Source of the DNA: Ancylomarina subtilis
GTDB lineage: Bacteria; Bacteroidota; Bacteroidia; Bacteroidales; Marinifilaceae
Direction: 5' to 3'
NCBI RefSeq assembly: GCF_004217115.1
Contig: NZ_SHKN01000001.1
Coordinates: forward strand, 186,001-250,000
Length of the DNA: 64,000 bases
Under the pieces are notes generated by a model. The model ran no database searches, had not been told where the DNA came from, and saw only the letters and a list, made by a program, of their open reading frames with translations. Below are positions 1 through 7,895 of this stretch, one piece after another. Position numbers and translations under genes: made by a program. Every line of letters starts with the position of its first letter. Within the stretch, counting starts at the first letter, position 1.

Positions 1-630
1 TTAGGACTCAAGACGGTAAATCTCCATGATGTCCTTTAATATTCTATTGAAATTTATTTTCATATCGATAATATGTCCTGTGTGGATATCGAAAACCCAA
101 CCATGAATAGTGATTTGACCATGGCGAAGAGCTTGTTGCACTTCGGCTGTTTTAATCAGATTTACGCATTGTTCCTGAACATTTAATTCAACCAAGCGGT
201 TGTACTTTTGTTCTTCATCATCAATAGCATTCAGCTCATCCTTGTGCAAACGATAAACGTCGCGAATGTTCCTTAACCAGGGATTTAAAATCCCCATGTC
301 TTTAGCCTGCATAGCGGCTTTTACACCACCACAATTGTAATGTCCACAGATCACCACATGTTTTACTTTAAGATAGCTAATGGCATAATTAATGACTGAC
401 ATCGCACTTAAATCGGTATTGGATACCATATTGGCAATATTTCGATGGACAAACATATCTCCGGGTTCAATACCCATTAAATCTCCGGTTGTAACACGGC
501 TATCAGAACAGCCGATATATAAAATTTCCGGGGTTTGTTCGCCAGCTAGTTTTTTGAAATATTCAGAGTCTTTACTGAGCTTTTCAGCAATCCATTCCCG
601 GTTATTATTAAAAATGTGCTTGATGTCCAC
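1..630 (-). CDS. can: Beta-class carbonic anhydrase
   Basis: Zinc enzyme that interconverts CO2 and bicarbonate in the cytoplasm, supplying bicarbonate for carboxylations and helping pH balance. The 209-residue protein has the usual length of the family. It shows the beta-class signature: Cys41-Ser-Asp43-Ser-Arg45 near the N terminus, and His97 with Cys100 in GHYNCGG. Cys41, His97 and Cys100 are the zinc ligands, and Asp43/Arg45 form the catalytic dyad. The stop codon occupies the first three bases of the window, so the gene is complete. It is followed upstream by about 270 bp without a gene and appears to be transcribed alone. No signal peptide is seen. Confidence 0.95.
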   Translation of the reverse strand: MDIKHIFNNNREWIAEKLSKDSEYFKKLAGEQTPEILYIGCSDSRVTTGDLMGIEPGDMFVHRNIANMVSNTDLSAMSVINYAISYLKVKHVVICGHYNCGGVKAAMQAKDMGILNPWLRNIRDVYRLHKDELNAIDDEEQKYNRLVELNVQEQCVNLIKTAEVQQALRHGQITIHGWVFDIHTGHIIDMKINFNRILKDIMEIYRLES

Positions 631-849
631 CTTATAGAATTTTGGTTAATCAATTTAATTTCAGAATGTTTATTTGCGTCATTACTAAATTTTAAATGCC
701 GACAAATTTGTGGTTTTCATTCTTGTGAGACTAAATATAGTAAAGTTCTTTTATTGTTAAGGTGAGTTAATCAGATAAAAAGATGAAAACCTCCGTTTAT
801 GTATTTATAATCAATAGAATCGTAAAAGAGGGAAGGAGGAGTATAAAAC

Positions 850-882
850 AAAAACCGCCTTGCATATGCAAAACGGTTTTGT
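850..882 (-). terminator. Intrinsic terminator after the ywbE-like gene
   Basis: Inverted repeat AAAACCG (851-857) / CGGTTTT (874-880), with a nested TTGCATATGCAA-type palindrome in the loop. Read on the minus strand it is followed by a T-rich tract. It lies just past the stop codon of the 901-1119 gene. Confidence 0.75.
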
Positions 883-900
883 TTGAATTTCATAATTCAT

Positions 901-1119
901 TTAATCTTCATCGTCGAGGATGTTTTTCACGCGTCCCACTTCACCCGTTTCAAGTTGAACCTTGATGCCGTGAGGATGATGGGGTGATTTAGTAAGGATG
1001 CGTTTCACAACACCTTCAGTTAAGTCGCCACTGCGCTGATCCTGTTTTTGAACAATCTCAACATATAAGCCTATTTTGATGTCTTTTCTGTTTTTACCAT
1101 CAGGGTGGAAATCTGCCAT
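901..1119 (-). CDS. YwbE family protein (DUF2196)
   Basis: Small conserved protein of 72 residues, the normal size of the YwbE/DUF2196 family. Family hallmarks visible are the N-terminal GKNRKDIKIGLYVEIVQKQDQ segment, with the conserved 'vdIvlKkDQrtG'-like run and the TEGVVKRILTKSPHHPHGIKV block, where the paired histidines are typical, followed by an acidic C terminus. The predicted fold is a compact beta-barrel. The biochemical function of the family is not known; nucleic acid binding has been a common guess. The start at 1119 gives the canonical N terminus. It is separated from the DUF1697 gene by 46 bp on the same strand, so co-transcription is possible. Confidence 0.85.
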   Translation of the reverse strand: MADFHPDGKNRKDIKIGLYVEIVQKQDQRSGDLTEGVVKRILTKSPHHPHGIKVQLETGEVGRVKNILDDED

Positions 1120-1165
1120 AATTCAGTTTTTTGTTTGGACCGGCAAGATAGCTTTTCTATTCTTT

Positions 1166-1711
1166 TTATTCTTCACCGAGTTCTGAAAGTTTCAAAACGG
1201 TTTTCCAATTTCGTGTTGTAGCCTGGCAAGCGAGTTTTTTTTCAAAGAGGGTATTTGTTAACTTTGAGTCACTGTATTTTCCTTCACAACAGATAAAGAT
1301 ATCTTGTCCGATATTGACAAATTTATCAGCTCCAAAACCTATCGTGTTTAGTTTTTTTATTTGCTCTTCTTCAGGATTTTTGTCTAGTAGAGTTAAATGT
1401 AGCCGATCTATGCTGATGTCACTATTTTTAAAAAAAGGATTTTTTTCAATGGTTTGCTTCCATTCATTGAGATTTCTGACCATTACGGGTACTTCAAATT
1501 GATAGTGATCAAATATTGCCTTTTGTATTGTTGCAGCTAGTTGTGAGTTCTCTTTTTTATCATTGCTATCAAAAATAATATTTCCACTTTGGATATACGT
1601 GATACAGTTTGAATAACCCAGGTTTGAGAAGAGTGTTTTCAAATCAGCCATAAGCACTTTGCGCTTGCCGCCCACATTTATACCTCTCAAAAGAGCAATG
1701 AATTTTGTCAT
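1166..1711 (-). CDS. DUF1697 domain protein
   Basis: Cytoplasmic protein of 181 residues matching the DUF1697 family over its full length. The N terminus has the family signature 'ALLRGINVGGKRKVLMADLK', followed by YIQSGNIIFDS and, near the C terminus, the TTRNWKTVLKL motif. The fold is ferredoxin-like and no reaction has been assigned to the family. It probably has its own promoter (see 1753-1782), and the downstream ywbE-like gene may be read from the same transcript. Confidence 0.88.
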   Translation of the reverse strand: MTKFIALLRGINVGGKRKVLMADLKTLFSNLGYSNCITYIQSGNIIFDSNDKKENSQLAATIQKAIFDHYQFEVPVMVRNLNEWKQTIEKNPFFKNSDISIDRLHLTLLDKNPEEEQIKKLNTIGFGADKFVNIGQDIFICCEGKYSDSKLTNTLFEKKLACQATTRNWKTVLKLSELGEE

Positions 1712-1752
1712 GATATTTTATTCAGAATTAAAAAAACAGGATTGGTGTTTCT

Positions 1753-1782
1753 CAAATTTATCAAATCTGAGTTATAAACAAA
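1753..1782 (-). promoter_or_regulatory. Bacteroidota-type promoter of the DUF1697 gene
   Basis: On the minus strand the sequence reads TTTG (1779-1782), an 18-base spacer, then TAAATTTG (1753-1760). This fits the TTTG-N19-TAnnTTTG consensus of Bacteroidota primary sigma promoters. It implies a 5' leader of roughly 35-40 bases before the start codon at 1711. Seen by pattern only. Confidence 0.6.
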
Positions 1783-1845
1783 ACAGAATATGTGTGTAAA
1801 TAGGATGGCTTTGTTAACAAGTTTGTATTTGAGTTGGATTTAGAA

Positions 1846-1871
1846 CAAAAAAAAAGGAAGCCGAAGCTCCC
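1846..1871 (-). terminator. Intrinsic terminator of the C69 peptidase gene
   Basis: On the minus strand, GGGAGC and GCTTCC pair around a TTCG tetraloop and are followed by a run of nine to ten T. It lies about 30 bp past the stop codon at 1902. Confidence 0.9.
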
Positions 1872-1901
1872 TTTCTTATATTTTAATAGGTTGAATCCCG
1901 A

Positions 1902-3614
1902 TTAATGAGAAGCCCCTTTTGTTTTTAGTTTGTCACCAGTGTCTTTTGCAACGGCTTTTTTCCATTTTTCGCTATAACCTGGTTGTGTCATTTTAGGATT
2001 TTGCTTGTTACCATCCTTGGTTTTGATGTTACCATCCATAAACTTAGCAAACAGATAACCATAGAAGTCTCTCCACTCATTTGTAAGGTTATCACCTTGG
2101 TTACATGAGAAGTCTGTTAAGAATTCGATAGCGGTAGCTTTGTCTGCTTTAAACATACCTTCAGCAGCCATATCGATAATCTTTGTGAAGTTTTGGTATT
2201 TAGCTTCAAGAGCGATTTGTTTTTCTCTGATTTCAGGATGAATCTCTGAGTAACGTGTGTAAGCCAAGTTAGATACCTGGTTGAATACCCAGAATGCAGA
2301 TTTGTTGGTGAAATCCATCATCTTACCATTACCAACAGCAAAGGTTTCAGGAACACGAGTTGCACCGCAATACATAGGGAAATAAACTGTAGAAGCAGCA
2401 TCATCTACACCAAACCAGTTGATTCCACCTACAGCATCAGGTAACCAGTTACGAGATTGAGCAATGAAAGAGAAACCTGTTTGTTGAGTTGCAGTTGCAC
2501 GCTCGTTGCAATAGGTTACGCCGTCAACTTTCCATGTTAATGGTCTCCAACGGTAAGGATTTCCGAAAGGACCAGCTCCCATATCTTTAGACATGTCTAA
2601 TTCTGTTCCTTCAAGGTGGTCTCTCATGGCATCCATCACTTCCGACAATTCCACTTTATGGTCAGGTTTAACCCAAAGAGGCATGCGATTGTTTGCATAA
2701 CCTTTTTTGTCAAATTTGATATTTCCTTTTGCGTAATCGAAATACTTGGCCATACCATCGTTTACACGGTTGAAGAAAGTCCAAACACGCATTTCGCAGT
2801 AACGAGCACCACCAAAATCAACGGGTGCATATGAATCTGAGAAACTAAAGTCTTTGTTTTTACCATCTTTAGGATAAAGACCTTTTTCTTTGGCGAAAGA
2901 GATCATATCCTTAGCATAAACATTAACGATTTCAGGATTGAAAATCTTATCCATTTTATCAGAAGAAATGGATGTTTTTCCTTCAAGAGGGAATTGAGTG
3001 ATACGTGCGTGATTAGCGTGTCCACTAACGTAACCGTCAGGAATCATACGAGCAGCCCAAACAGCACCTTTTTCGCCGTTGCCTTTACCAATCATCTCCA
3101 GAATCCAAACCTCATCTTTATCAGAAATAGAGAATGATTCACCTGAGCTGTAGTAGCCGTATGTTTCGACCAATTCGGTCATTACTTTAATTGCTTCACG
3201 AGCTGATTTAGCACGTTGAAGAGTTAAATATATCAAACTACCATAATCAATGATAGCACCTTCCTGAGAACCCAATTGTTCAACGCCACCATAGGTTGTT
3301 TCGCCAATAGCCAACTGAAATTCATTCATATTTCCCACTACTGAGTAAGTATGAGCGACCTGAGGAATTTGACCTAGGTATTTTCCCGTATCCCACTCGT
3401 ATACATCAACCATTGTACCTGGAGCCCAATCGGCAGCCGGACGGAAGTAAAGCTCACCATAAAGAACATGTGAGTCTGCAGCATAGGAAATCATGTTGGA
3501 GCCATCAGCACTGGCACCTCTGGTTACAAGGTAATTGGTACATGCACTGGCAGTTGAAGCTGTAAAAATAGCTAGCAACATGAACAGTGATGCGAAAATC
3601 GATAACTTTTTCAT
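1902..3614 (-). CDS. Secreted C69 family dipeptidase
   Basis: N-terminal-nucleophile peptidase of the PepD/U34 (MEROPS C69) family, expected to split dipeptides outside the cytoplasm. The 570-residue precursor has a clear signal peptide (hydrophobic residues 5-22, ending in TASA). Cys25 follows directly, in the sequence CTNYLVTRGASADGS. In this family the catalytic Cys becomes the new N terminus, so signal cleavage would also expose the nucleophile. Further family features are the SNMISYAADSH segment and GESFSISDKDEVWILE with its conserved glycines. The gene stands alone, with a strong terminator behind it and a TATTTTTG -7-like element upstream. Exact substrates cannot be read from sequence. 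Confidence 0.92.
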   Translation of the reverse strand: MKKLSIFASLFMLLAIFTASTASACTNYLVTRGASADGSNMISYAADSHVLYGELYFRPAADWAPGTMVDVYEWDTGKYLGQIPQVAHTYSVVGNMNEFQLAIGETTYGGVEQLGSQEGAIIDYGSLIYLTLQRAKSAREAIKVMTELVETYGYYSSGESFSISDKDEVWILEMIGKGNGEKGAVWAARMIPDGYVSGHANHARITQFPLEGKTSISSDKMDKIFNPEIVNVYAKDMISFAKEKGLYPKDGKNKDFSFSDSYAPVDFGGARYCEMRVWTFFNRVNDGMAKYFDYAKGNIKFDKKGYANNRMPLWVKPDHKVELSEVMDAMRDHLEGTELDMSKDMGAGPFGNPYRWRPLTWKVDGVTYCNERATATQQTGFSFIAQSRNWLPDAVGGINWFGVDDAASTVYFPMYCGATRVPETFAVGNGKMMDFTNKSAFWVFNQVSNLAYTRYSEIHPEIREKQIALEAKYQNFTKIIDMAAEGMFKADKATAIEFLTDFSCNQGDNLTNEWRDFYGYLFAKFMDGNIKTKDGNKQNPKMTQPGYSEKWKKAVAKDTGDKLKTKGASH

Positions 3615-3937
3615 TCTAATTGTTTTAGCTGGTCTAAAGACAGTTAATATTTGTTTTTTGTAATAATGTATTTGTTAATGGTCATCCGTATCGATTCTTA
3701 AAAATGAGACATCAGGACCGAATGAATTTGTACAAAAATAGCAAAAAATGGGAGACTAGAAAGTGATAAATGCCTTGTTGACATGTGTTGGATAATATGA
3801 TGTTGCTGACTTGGAGTATGAGGTTTTGGTGAGCTTCTGTGGGAAAAGGGCAAAAAAATAAGTGTATCTCTTATTGTTGAGGGATACACTTACTTAAATA
3901 TTGGTGTTTTATGCAAACACAGCAGGAATCAGAATCG
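3615..3937. other. Intergenic region with a -7 element and a terminator
   Basis: This 323-bp gap holds two signals. A TATTTTTG element on the minus strand (3733-3740) could start the C69 peptidase transcript, although no good TTTG lies at the right distance. A hairpin (3860-3868 AAGTGTATC with 3883-3891 GATACACTT), followed on the minus strand by seven T, ends the 3938-4348 transcript. I see no credible gene. Confidence 0.6.
3851..3891 (-). terminator. Intrinsic terminator of the 3938-4348 gene
   Basis: Nine-base arms AAGTGTATC/GATACACTT plus an inner CTC/GAG pairing form a hairpin. On the minus strand a T7 tract follows. It lies about 47 bp past the stop codon. Confidence 0.85.
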
Positions 3938-4348
3938 TTACTTTTTGAAGGCATAGCTTTTGGAGTTTTGGGTTCTATTCTCGGCTATTTGAACATTGTC
4001 TCCAGCAACAAAAAGCTTTTTTGATTCAACTAGAAATGTTTCTTCAACTCTTGAGTTTTCACTAACTAAAACCAAACTGTATTCACCATCTTCTAAATGT
4101 GACAGATCAAATAGTTTTTGTGAGTTAGATTCAGCTTCAACCACTTGGCTGTAGTAGATGTTACCCGCTTCATCGTATATTTTCAATCTCGCATCCGTTT
4201 CTGATGGGTTTAGTATTGACACGATAGAATAATCAGTGTTTAAATACGGGTTGATACGAAGGTGACCGCCTGCGAAAGCTGAACTCAGACTTAAAACAAA
4301 TAGGGCAACGAGTGCCAATCCTCTCAATTGTAATTTTAAATTTCTCAT
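3938..4348 (-). CDS. Small secreted beta-sandwich-like protein (DUF3244-like)
   Basis: Precursor of 136 residues with a signal peptide (residues 1-26, ending SAFA-G) and a short predicted all-beta domain. The mature part reads like the small 'DUF3244 / secretion-tail' fold common in Bacteroidota: a strand with ILNPSETDARLKIYDEAGNIYY, then DLSHLEDGEYSLVLVSENS with the typical G-x-Y-x-L turn. The family has no known reaction and is usually periplasmic or surface-exposed. The gene is monocistronic with its own terminator. Its 5' region is long (over 400 bp to the next gene) and contains two hairpins sharing a CAAAC/GTTTG stem. I cannot assign a function. The DUF3244 assignment is by general resemblance. 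Confidence 0.6.
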   Translation of the reverse strand: MRNLKLQLRGLALVALFVLSLSSAFAGGHLRINPYLNTDYSIVSILNPSETDARLKIYDEAGNIYYSQVVEAESNSQKLFDLSHLEDGEYSLVLVSENSRVEETFLVESKKLFVAGDNVQIAENRTQNSKSYAFKK

Positions 4349-4764
4349 TTTAATAAAAATTTTGGTTAATAATTAATTGTTTCGATCAAACGCTTTAAGT
4401 GGTTTCGTTTGACATTGTAAAGCTATGAACTATTCTTAGAATAGATCCAAATAAAATGGCGTATGAAGGGTGAAAATGCGAGTTTTTTCATTTCAAACGG
4501 TTTCGGCAAGCCCCGAAAATGTTTGCGTTCGAGAAGTTTATTAAAGAAAATTATCATTAATAGACTTGTTTTAGGCATTTCTCAATTATGATAACGTTTT
4601 CGTAAAATGAAGGGAAGAGGCTAAAACGTCGATTTAGGGAAAATATTAAGAGAAAAGGATATTTGGGATCTTAAAATAAAGGGAAAACCTGCGATGATTT
4701 GTGAAAGCATGAATTCTGATTCTGCAAATTAGTCGCAGGTTGTTATTCTAAATGTGGGTGTCAT
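4349..4764. other. Long 5' region with two hairpins, plus terminator of the LytTR operon
   Basis: No gene is apparent. Two inverted repeats lie upstream of the 4348 start. One is TCAAACG (4386-4392) / CGTTTGA (4406-4412). The other is a longer one at 4494-4524, with CAAAC + TTTCGG pairing CCGAAA + GTTTG around a CAAGCC loop. Both carry a CAAAC/GTTTG stem, which suggests a folded mRNA leader. At the right end sits the terminator of the LytTR gene (4686-4741). Confidence 0.5.
4686..4741 (-). terminator. Hairpin terminator of the LytS/LytTR operon
   Basis: AACCTGCGA (4686-4694) pairs with TCGCAGGTT (4733-4741), with an inner ATTTG/CAAAT pairing. On the minus strand the stem is followed by TTTTCCCTTTATTTT. 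It lies 24 bp after the lytTR stop codon. Confidence 0.7.
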
Positions 4765-5547
4765 TTAGTCTCTTTTATTGCCGCTAAACCAGTCTTTAAA
4801 ATCGTTGACTTTCTCGCGCGATACAATAAGGTCTTTATCTGAATTTTGGTTGAGTTTGACTTTTAGTCTTGAGTTGGAATGAATATTGACACCCGATATG
4901 GCATTGATGTTGACAATGAAGGAACGACCTATACGGAAAAACTCATTGGGGTTTAAAAGCTCTTGCAATTCTTCCATTTTATAATCAATAATATAGTGTT
5001 TACCATCTTTAAGCAGAATAAAAACATCACGCCCTTCACTATAGAAAAGATCGATTTCGTTGGCGGTGAAGGAGCGAAGCTTGTCTCCAACTTTTATCAT
5101 GAATCGAGTCTTGTAGTTTTTCTGAATTTTAGATAAAACCTGACTTAAATCTTCGAAATTACGAAGTTTTGACTCAGAGGTCAGTGATGCACGCATATTC
5201 TCCAGTTTTTTCATACTGGTGAACAAATCGTCAAAGCTTACGGGTTTCAGCAGATAGTCAATGCTATTAAGTTTAAAGGCATTTAGGGCATATTCATTAT
5301 AAGCCGTTGTAAAAATAATTGGGGTTTGGACTTGTACACGGTTGAAAATTTCAAAGCTTAGGCCATCAATTAAGTGGATGTCAAGAAAAATAAGATCGAT
5401 TTTATTGTCAGGATTTCCCAACCAGATACTGGATTCAGTTACCGAATCAAATCGCTCGACTATCTCAATGTTAGAGTCGTACTTCTTGATTAAGCGCTCA
5501 AGCTTTTCAGCGGCTAAAATTTCGTCTTCAATTATAATGACTTTCAT
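4765..5547 (-). CDS. LytTR family response regulator
   Basis: Two-component response regulator of 260 residues. An N-terminal receiver domain (about 1-120) carries the acidic pocket Glu7-Asp8, the phosphoacceptor Asp56 in LIFLDIHL, the TTAYNEYAL switch region and Lys in DYLLKPVSF. A C-terminal LytTR DNA-binding domain (about 155-258) follows, with the family markers 'SEGRDVFILLKDGKHYIIDYKMEEL' split by the usual turns and FFRIGRSFIVNINAI. It is the last gene of a three-gene set with a LytS kinase and a kinase-like paralogue, and is expected to be phosphorylated by the kinase at 6709-7806. Target genes are unknown; divergent or neighbouring secreted-protein genes are candidates only by position. 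Confidence 0.93.
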   Translation of the reverse strand: MKVIIIEDEILAAEKLERLIKKYDSNIEIVERFDSVTESSIWLGNPDNKIDLIFLDIHLIDGLSFEIFNRVQVQTPIIFTTAYNEYALNAFKLNSIDYLLKPVSFDDLFTSMKKLENMRASLTSESKLRNFEDLSQVLSKIQKNYKTRFMIKVGDKLRSFTANEIDLFYSEGRDVFILLKDGKHYIIDYKMEELQELLNPNEFFRIGRSFIVNINAISGVNIHSNSRLKVKLNQNSDKDLIVSREKVNDFKDWFSGNKRD

Positions 5548-5613
5548 GCTGCATTATGACTTTGTGCTTCTTTAAGCGAGAAGCATTGTTATTGTTTTTG
5601 ATATTGCTTTCTC

Positions 5614-6657
5614 TTAATGATTTTCCAATTCAATTTTTGGAATTTTCACCTTGCAGAGAGTATTGCCCTCCACACAACTTGCTTTCAGATTGCTATAAAA
5701 ATGGATACTGTGGTTAATGCTATCCAGTAATGTTTCCGGATTAACTGCACGTTTCAATCGAGCCGACGATTTATAGCTAAAACTAATATATTCTTTTTCC
5801 TCTTCAATTTTTATCTTTAGTTCGGTATTGGTATTCACGAGTTGTGTTTGTTCTATGAGGTTGATGGCTTGAAGAATTGTATTGGGAACAATCATAATTT
5901 GTTTTGCATCGTGCTCTAGTTGCCATTCGATATGCAGATTACCTGAATACAAGTAGTTTTGAATTTCCTGATAGTGTTCAACTTTTTTTATTTCATCTTC
6001 GAGGCTGATAATTTCAGAATATCGGTTGCCTAAAATCCTCCGGTAGAAAAGTGCCAGATAGTCGATGTGTTTCTCGGCCTGATCGATATGTTTTTTTCGA
6101 ATCAGGCTAATGATGCCTTCCAATGAACTATACAGGAAATCAGGATTGATTTTATTTCTAAAGACTTCAAGTTCGTATTTAATGTTTCTTCTGTTGACCT
6201 CTTCTTTTTGAAGCAGGAGTGAATTTTGTTTGTCCAGAAATGTGATACTGATATAGAAGAGGTGGAAAAGGATTCCGTCAAGAAGAAAAACAATAAGGAG
6301 AGATACCAGTTGAGAGCTGAAGCCACTCATTCCAATATAATAATTAAAATAGAGCCACAAACATATCGATACCTCTGAAAGGGTAATGATGAAACTACCC
6401 GAAAACATAAGACCTGTTTTTAACCAGGGTGTTGAGGTGAATCGCTTGTTTTTTTCAAACGTATTTATCCAAAATCGATAGCTTTCGAATAAAATATAGT
6501 TGACCAGAATCATGAATACCAATTCATCGGGTTGAAAATTATTGATGATTTCTGACAATCGGTCGAATACCAATAGAAGCAGCATGTATACAAAAAGTCC
6601 TGCGACAAGAGGTGCGAATATTCTGTATAGTGATTGATTTAGGTATTGGGTTTTCAT
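5614..6657 (-). CDS. Degenerate LytS-like membrane sensor (pseudo-histidine kinase)
   Basis: Membrane protein of 347 residues built like a LytS/YehU sensor kinase. Four or more hydrophobic segments fill residues 13-140, a coiled linker follows, then a His_kinase-like domain. The phosphoacceptor box reads INPDFLYSSLE where the neighbouring kinase reads LNPHFLFNSLN, so the histidine is replaced by Asp173. The N-box is also lost: the paralogue's SIQMLVENAIKHN corresponds here to ILQAINLIEQTQL, removing the Mg/ATP-binding Asn. Catalysis is therefore unlikely. It sits between the intact kinase and the response regulator (gaps of 51 and 66 bp). A role as regulatory partner, for instance a heterodimer that senses ligand or restrains the active kinase, is inferred from that position. 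Confidence 0.8.
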   Translation of the reverse strand: MKTQYLNQSLYRIFAPLVAGLFVYMLLLLVFDRLSEIINNFQPDELVFMILVNYILFESYRFWINTFEKNKRFTSTPWLKTGLMFSGSFIITLSEVSICLWLYFNYYIGMSGFSSQLVSLLIVFLLDGILFHLFYISITFLDKQNSLLLQKEEVNRRNIKYELEVFRNKINPDFLYSSLEGIISLIRKKHIDQAEKHIDYLALFYRRILGNRYSEIISLEDEIKKVEHYQEIQNYLYSGNLHIEWQLEHDAKQIMIVPNTILQAINLIEQTQLVNTNTELKIKIEEEKEYISFSYKSSARLKRAVNPETLLDSINHSIHFYSNLKASCVEGNTLCKVKIPKIELENH

Positions 6658-6708
6658 TGTATAGTCTTAGTGGCTGTTTTAAGTATTCAGTAAATTAAAA
6701 GTAATTTG

Positions 6709-7806
6709 TTAGTTCATGTTTTGATTGTTATTACTAATGAGCGGTAAGCTTACTGTAAAGAAATCTGTTTTCTCAAGCTTGATATTCTCATTGGTGAAAA
6801 ACGCGTAACGCTGTTTAATGTTTTCAATCCCAATTTGAAATGATTCTGCTTGTTTTCGTAATGGGTTGATATTATTGCTAACATGCAGGTAGTTGTTTTT
6901 GCACACTAATTTTACTTCTAGCGGAGAATTTGGGGAGATTAGGTTGTGCTTAATTGCATTCTCGACCAGCATCTGTATACTCAAGGGTGGTACAAGACTA
7001 CTCTGAACGACTTCTGGTAATTCAACACTTAGCTTGTATGAGTCTTGAAATCGCATTCTAAGAATGTAATTATAGGCTTCAACAAAGGCCAATTCTTTTT
7101 TTAGAGGGATTAGAGCTTTGTCGTTCTGATCCAGAATAAAACGGTAACTCTCAGCAAATTTTCGAATAAATTCTTCTGCTTTTTCAGCATCTTTATAGAG
7201 TAAGGATGAAATGGTATTGAGCGAGTTGAACAGGAAATGTGGGTTGAGCTGCGATTTTAGAGCTTTAAATTGCAAATTCATTTGATTGTTAATCATCTCT
7301 ACAGACTTAATCTCTTCTTTTTTAAGGGCATTAAAAGAAAAGATCATAAAATCGAGAATAGTATAAATAAACACGAAAATGAACAGAATCAGCAAGGCTT
7401 TTAGAAAATCATCTTTATGTTCCAGCCAAAACGTCTCGTAAGTCATACCCGTGTGTAAAATCATGTCGAAAAGCTCGAGATAGACTATGATGAGAATACA
7501 GCCAGCTATAAATAAACTGAGGCTTTGTGATAGAAAACGTAAACTGTGCTTTTTTTTCCAACTGACAACTTTATTAAGCAGTTTACCAATCCCAAATGCC
7601 GAAAAACCAGCTAATAAGCCAAAAATGGCAGAGATGAAAAATAAGAGAAATTCCTTTTGCAGAGAAGGTAAATCGCCTACCTGACTATAATGAATAAGCA
7701 TGTAGCTAAGTATTCCTATAACCGGACTAATGATGATAAAACGCCAATTTTTAGACATCGTATATAAAGTGTTTGGAATATCTGAAAGGTACAAATTGAG
7801 CAACAA
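6709..7806 (-). CDS. LytS-type sensor histidine kinase
   Basis: Inner-membrane sensor kinase of 365 residues. Hydrophobic segments around 21-40, 52-70, 92-112 and 135-158 form the membrane domain. The His_kinase domain has the phosphoacceptor His190 in LKSQLNPHFLFNSLN and an intact N-box, LVENAIKHN (Glu282, Asn283, His287). The following HATPase_c region is short, with a weak G-box (IGIENIKQRYAFF), as is normal for LytS relatives. It is the first gene of the kinase / pseudo-kinase / LytTR regulator set and probably phosphorylates the regulator at 4765-5547. The start could also be Met17 (7758), which gives a more typical N terminus. The signal sensed is unknown. Confidence 0.9.
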   Translation of the reverse strand: MLLNLYLSDIPNTLYTMSKNWRFIIISPVIGILSYMLIHYSQVGDLPSLQKEFLLFFISAIFGLLAGFSAFGIGKLLNKVVSWKKKHSLRFLSQSLSLFIAGCILIIVYLELFDMILHTGMTYETFWLEHKDDFLKALLILFIFVFIYTILDFMIFSFNALKKEEIKSVEMINNQMNLQFKALKSQLNPHFLFNSLNTISSLLYKDAEKAEEFIRKFAESYRFILDQNDKALIPLKKELAFVEAYNYILRMRFQDSYKLSVELPEVVQSSLVPPLSIQMLVENAIKHNLISPNSPLEVKLVCKNNYLHVSNNINPLRKQAESFQIGIENIKQRYAFFTNENIKLEKTDFFTVSLPLISNNNQNMN

Positions 7807-7829
7807 TAAATGAACTCAATTTTAAAATA

Positions 7830-7864
7830 ACTTCATGGCTACTTTAAATGTAGAGCCATGAAGT
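7830..7864 (-). terminator. Terminator after the helical-repeat protein gene
   Basis: Eleven-base perfect arms ACTTCATGGCT (7830-7840) and AGCCATGAAGT (7854-7864). On the minus strand they are followed by TATTTTAAAATT. The hairpin separates the repeat-protein gene from the sensor-kinase operon. Confidence 0.75.
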
Positions 7865-7895
7865 ATTACAAACTAGAAAACTTACTATGAAAATT

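Noticed and set aside
783-965. 60-codon + strand frame
   Set aside because: It crosses the terminator at 850-882 and the end of the ywbE-like gene; no supporting signal.
3698-3889. Possible 63-codon gene on the - strand between the C69 and DUF3244-like genes
   Set aside because: It overlaps both a terminator hairpin and a promoter element, and the peptide is low in complexity with no recognisable feature.
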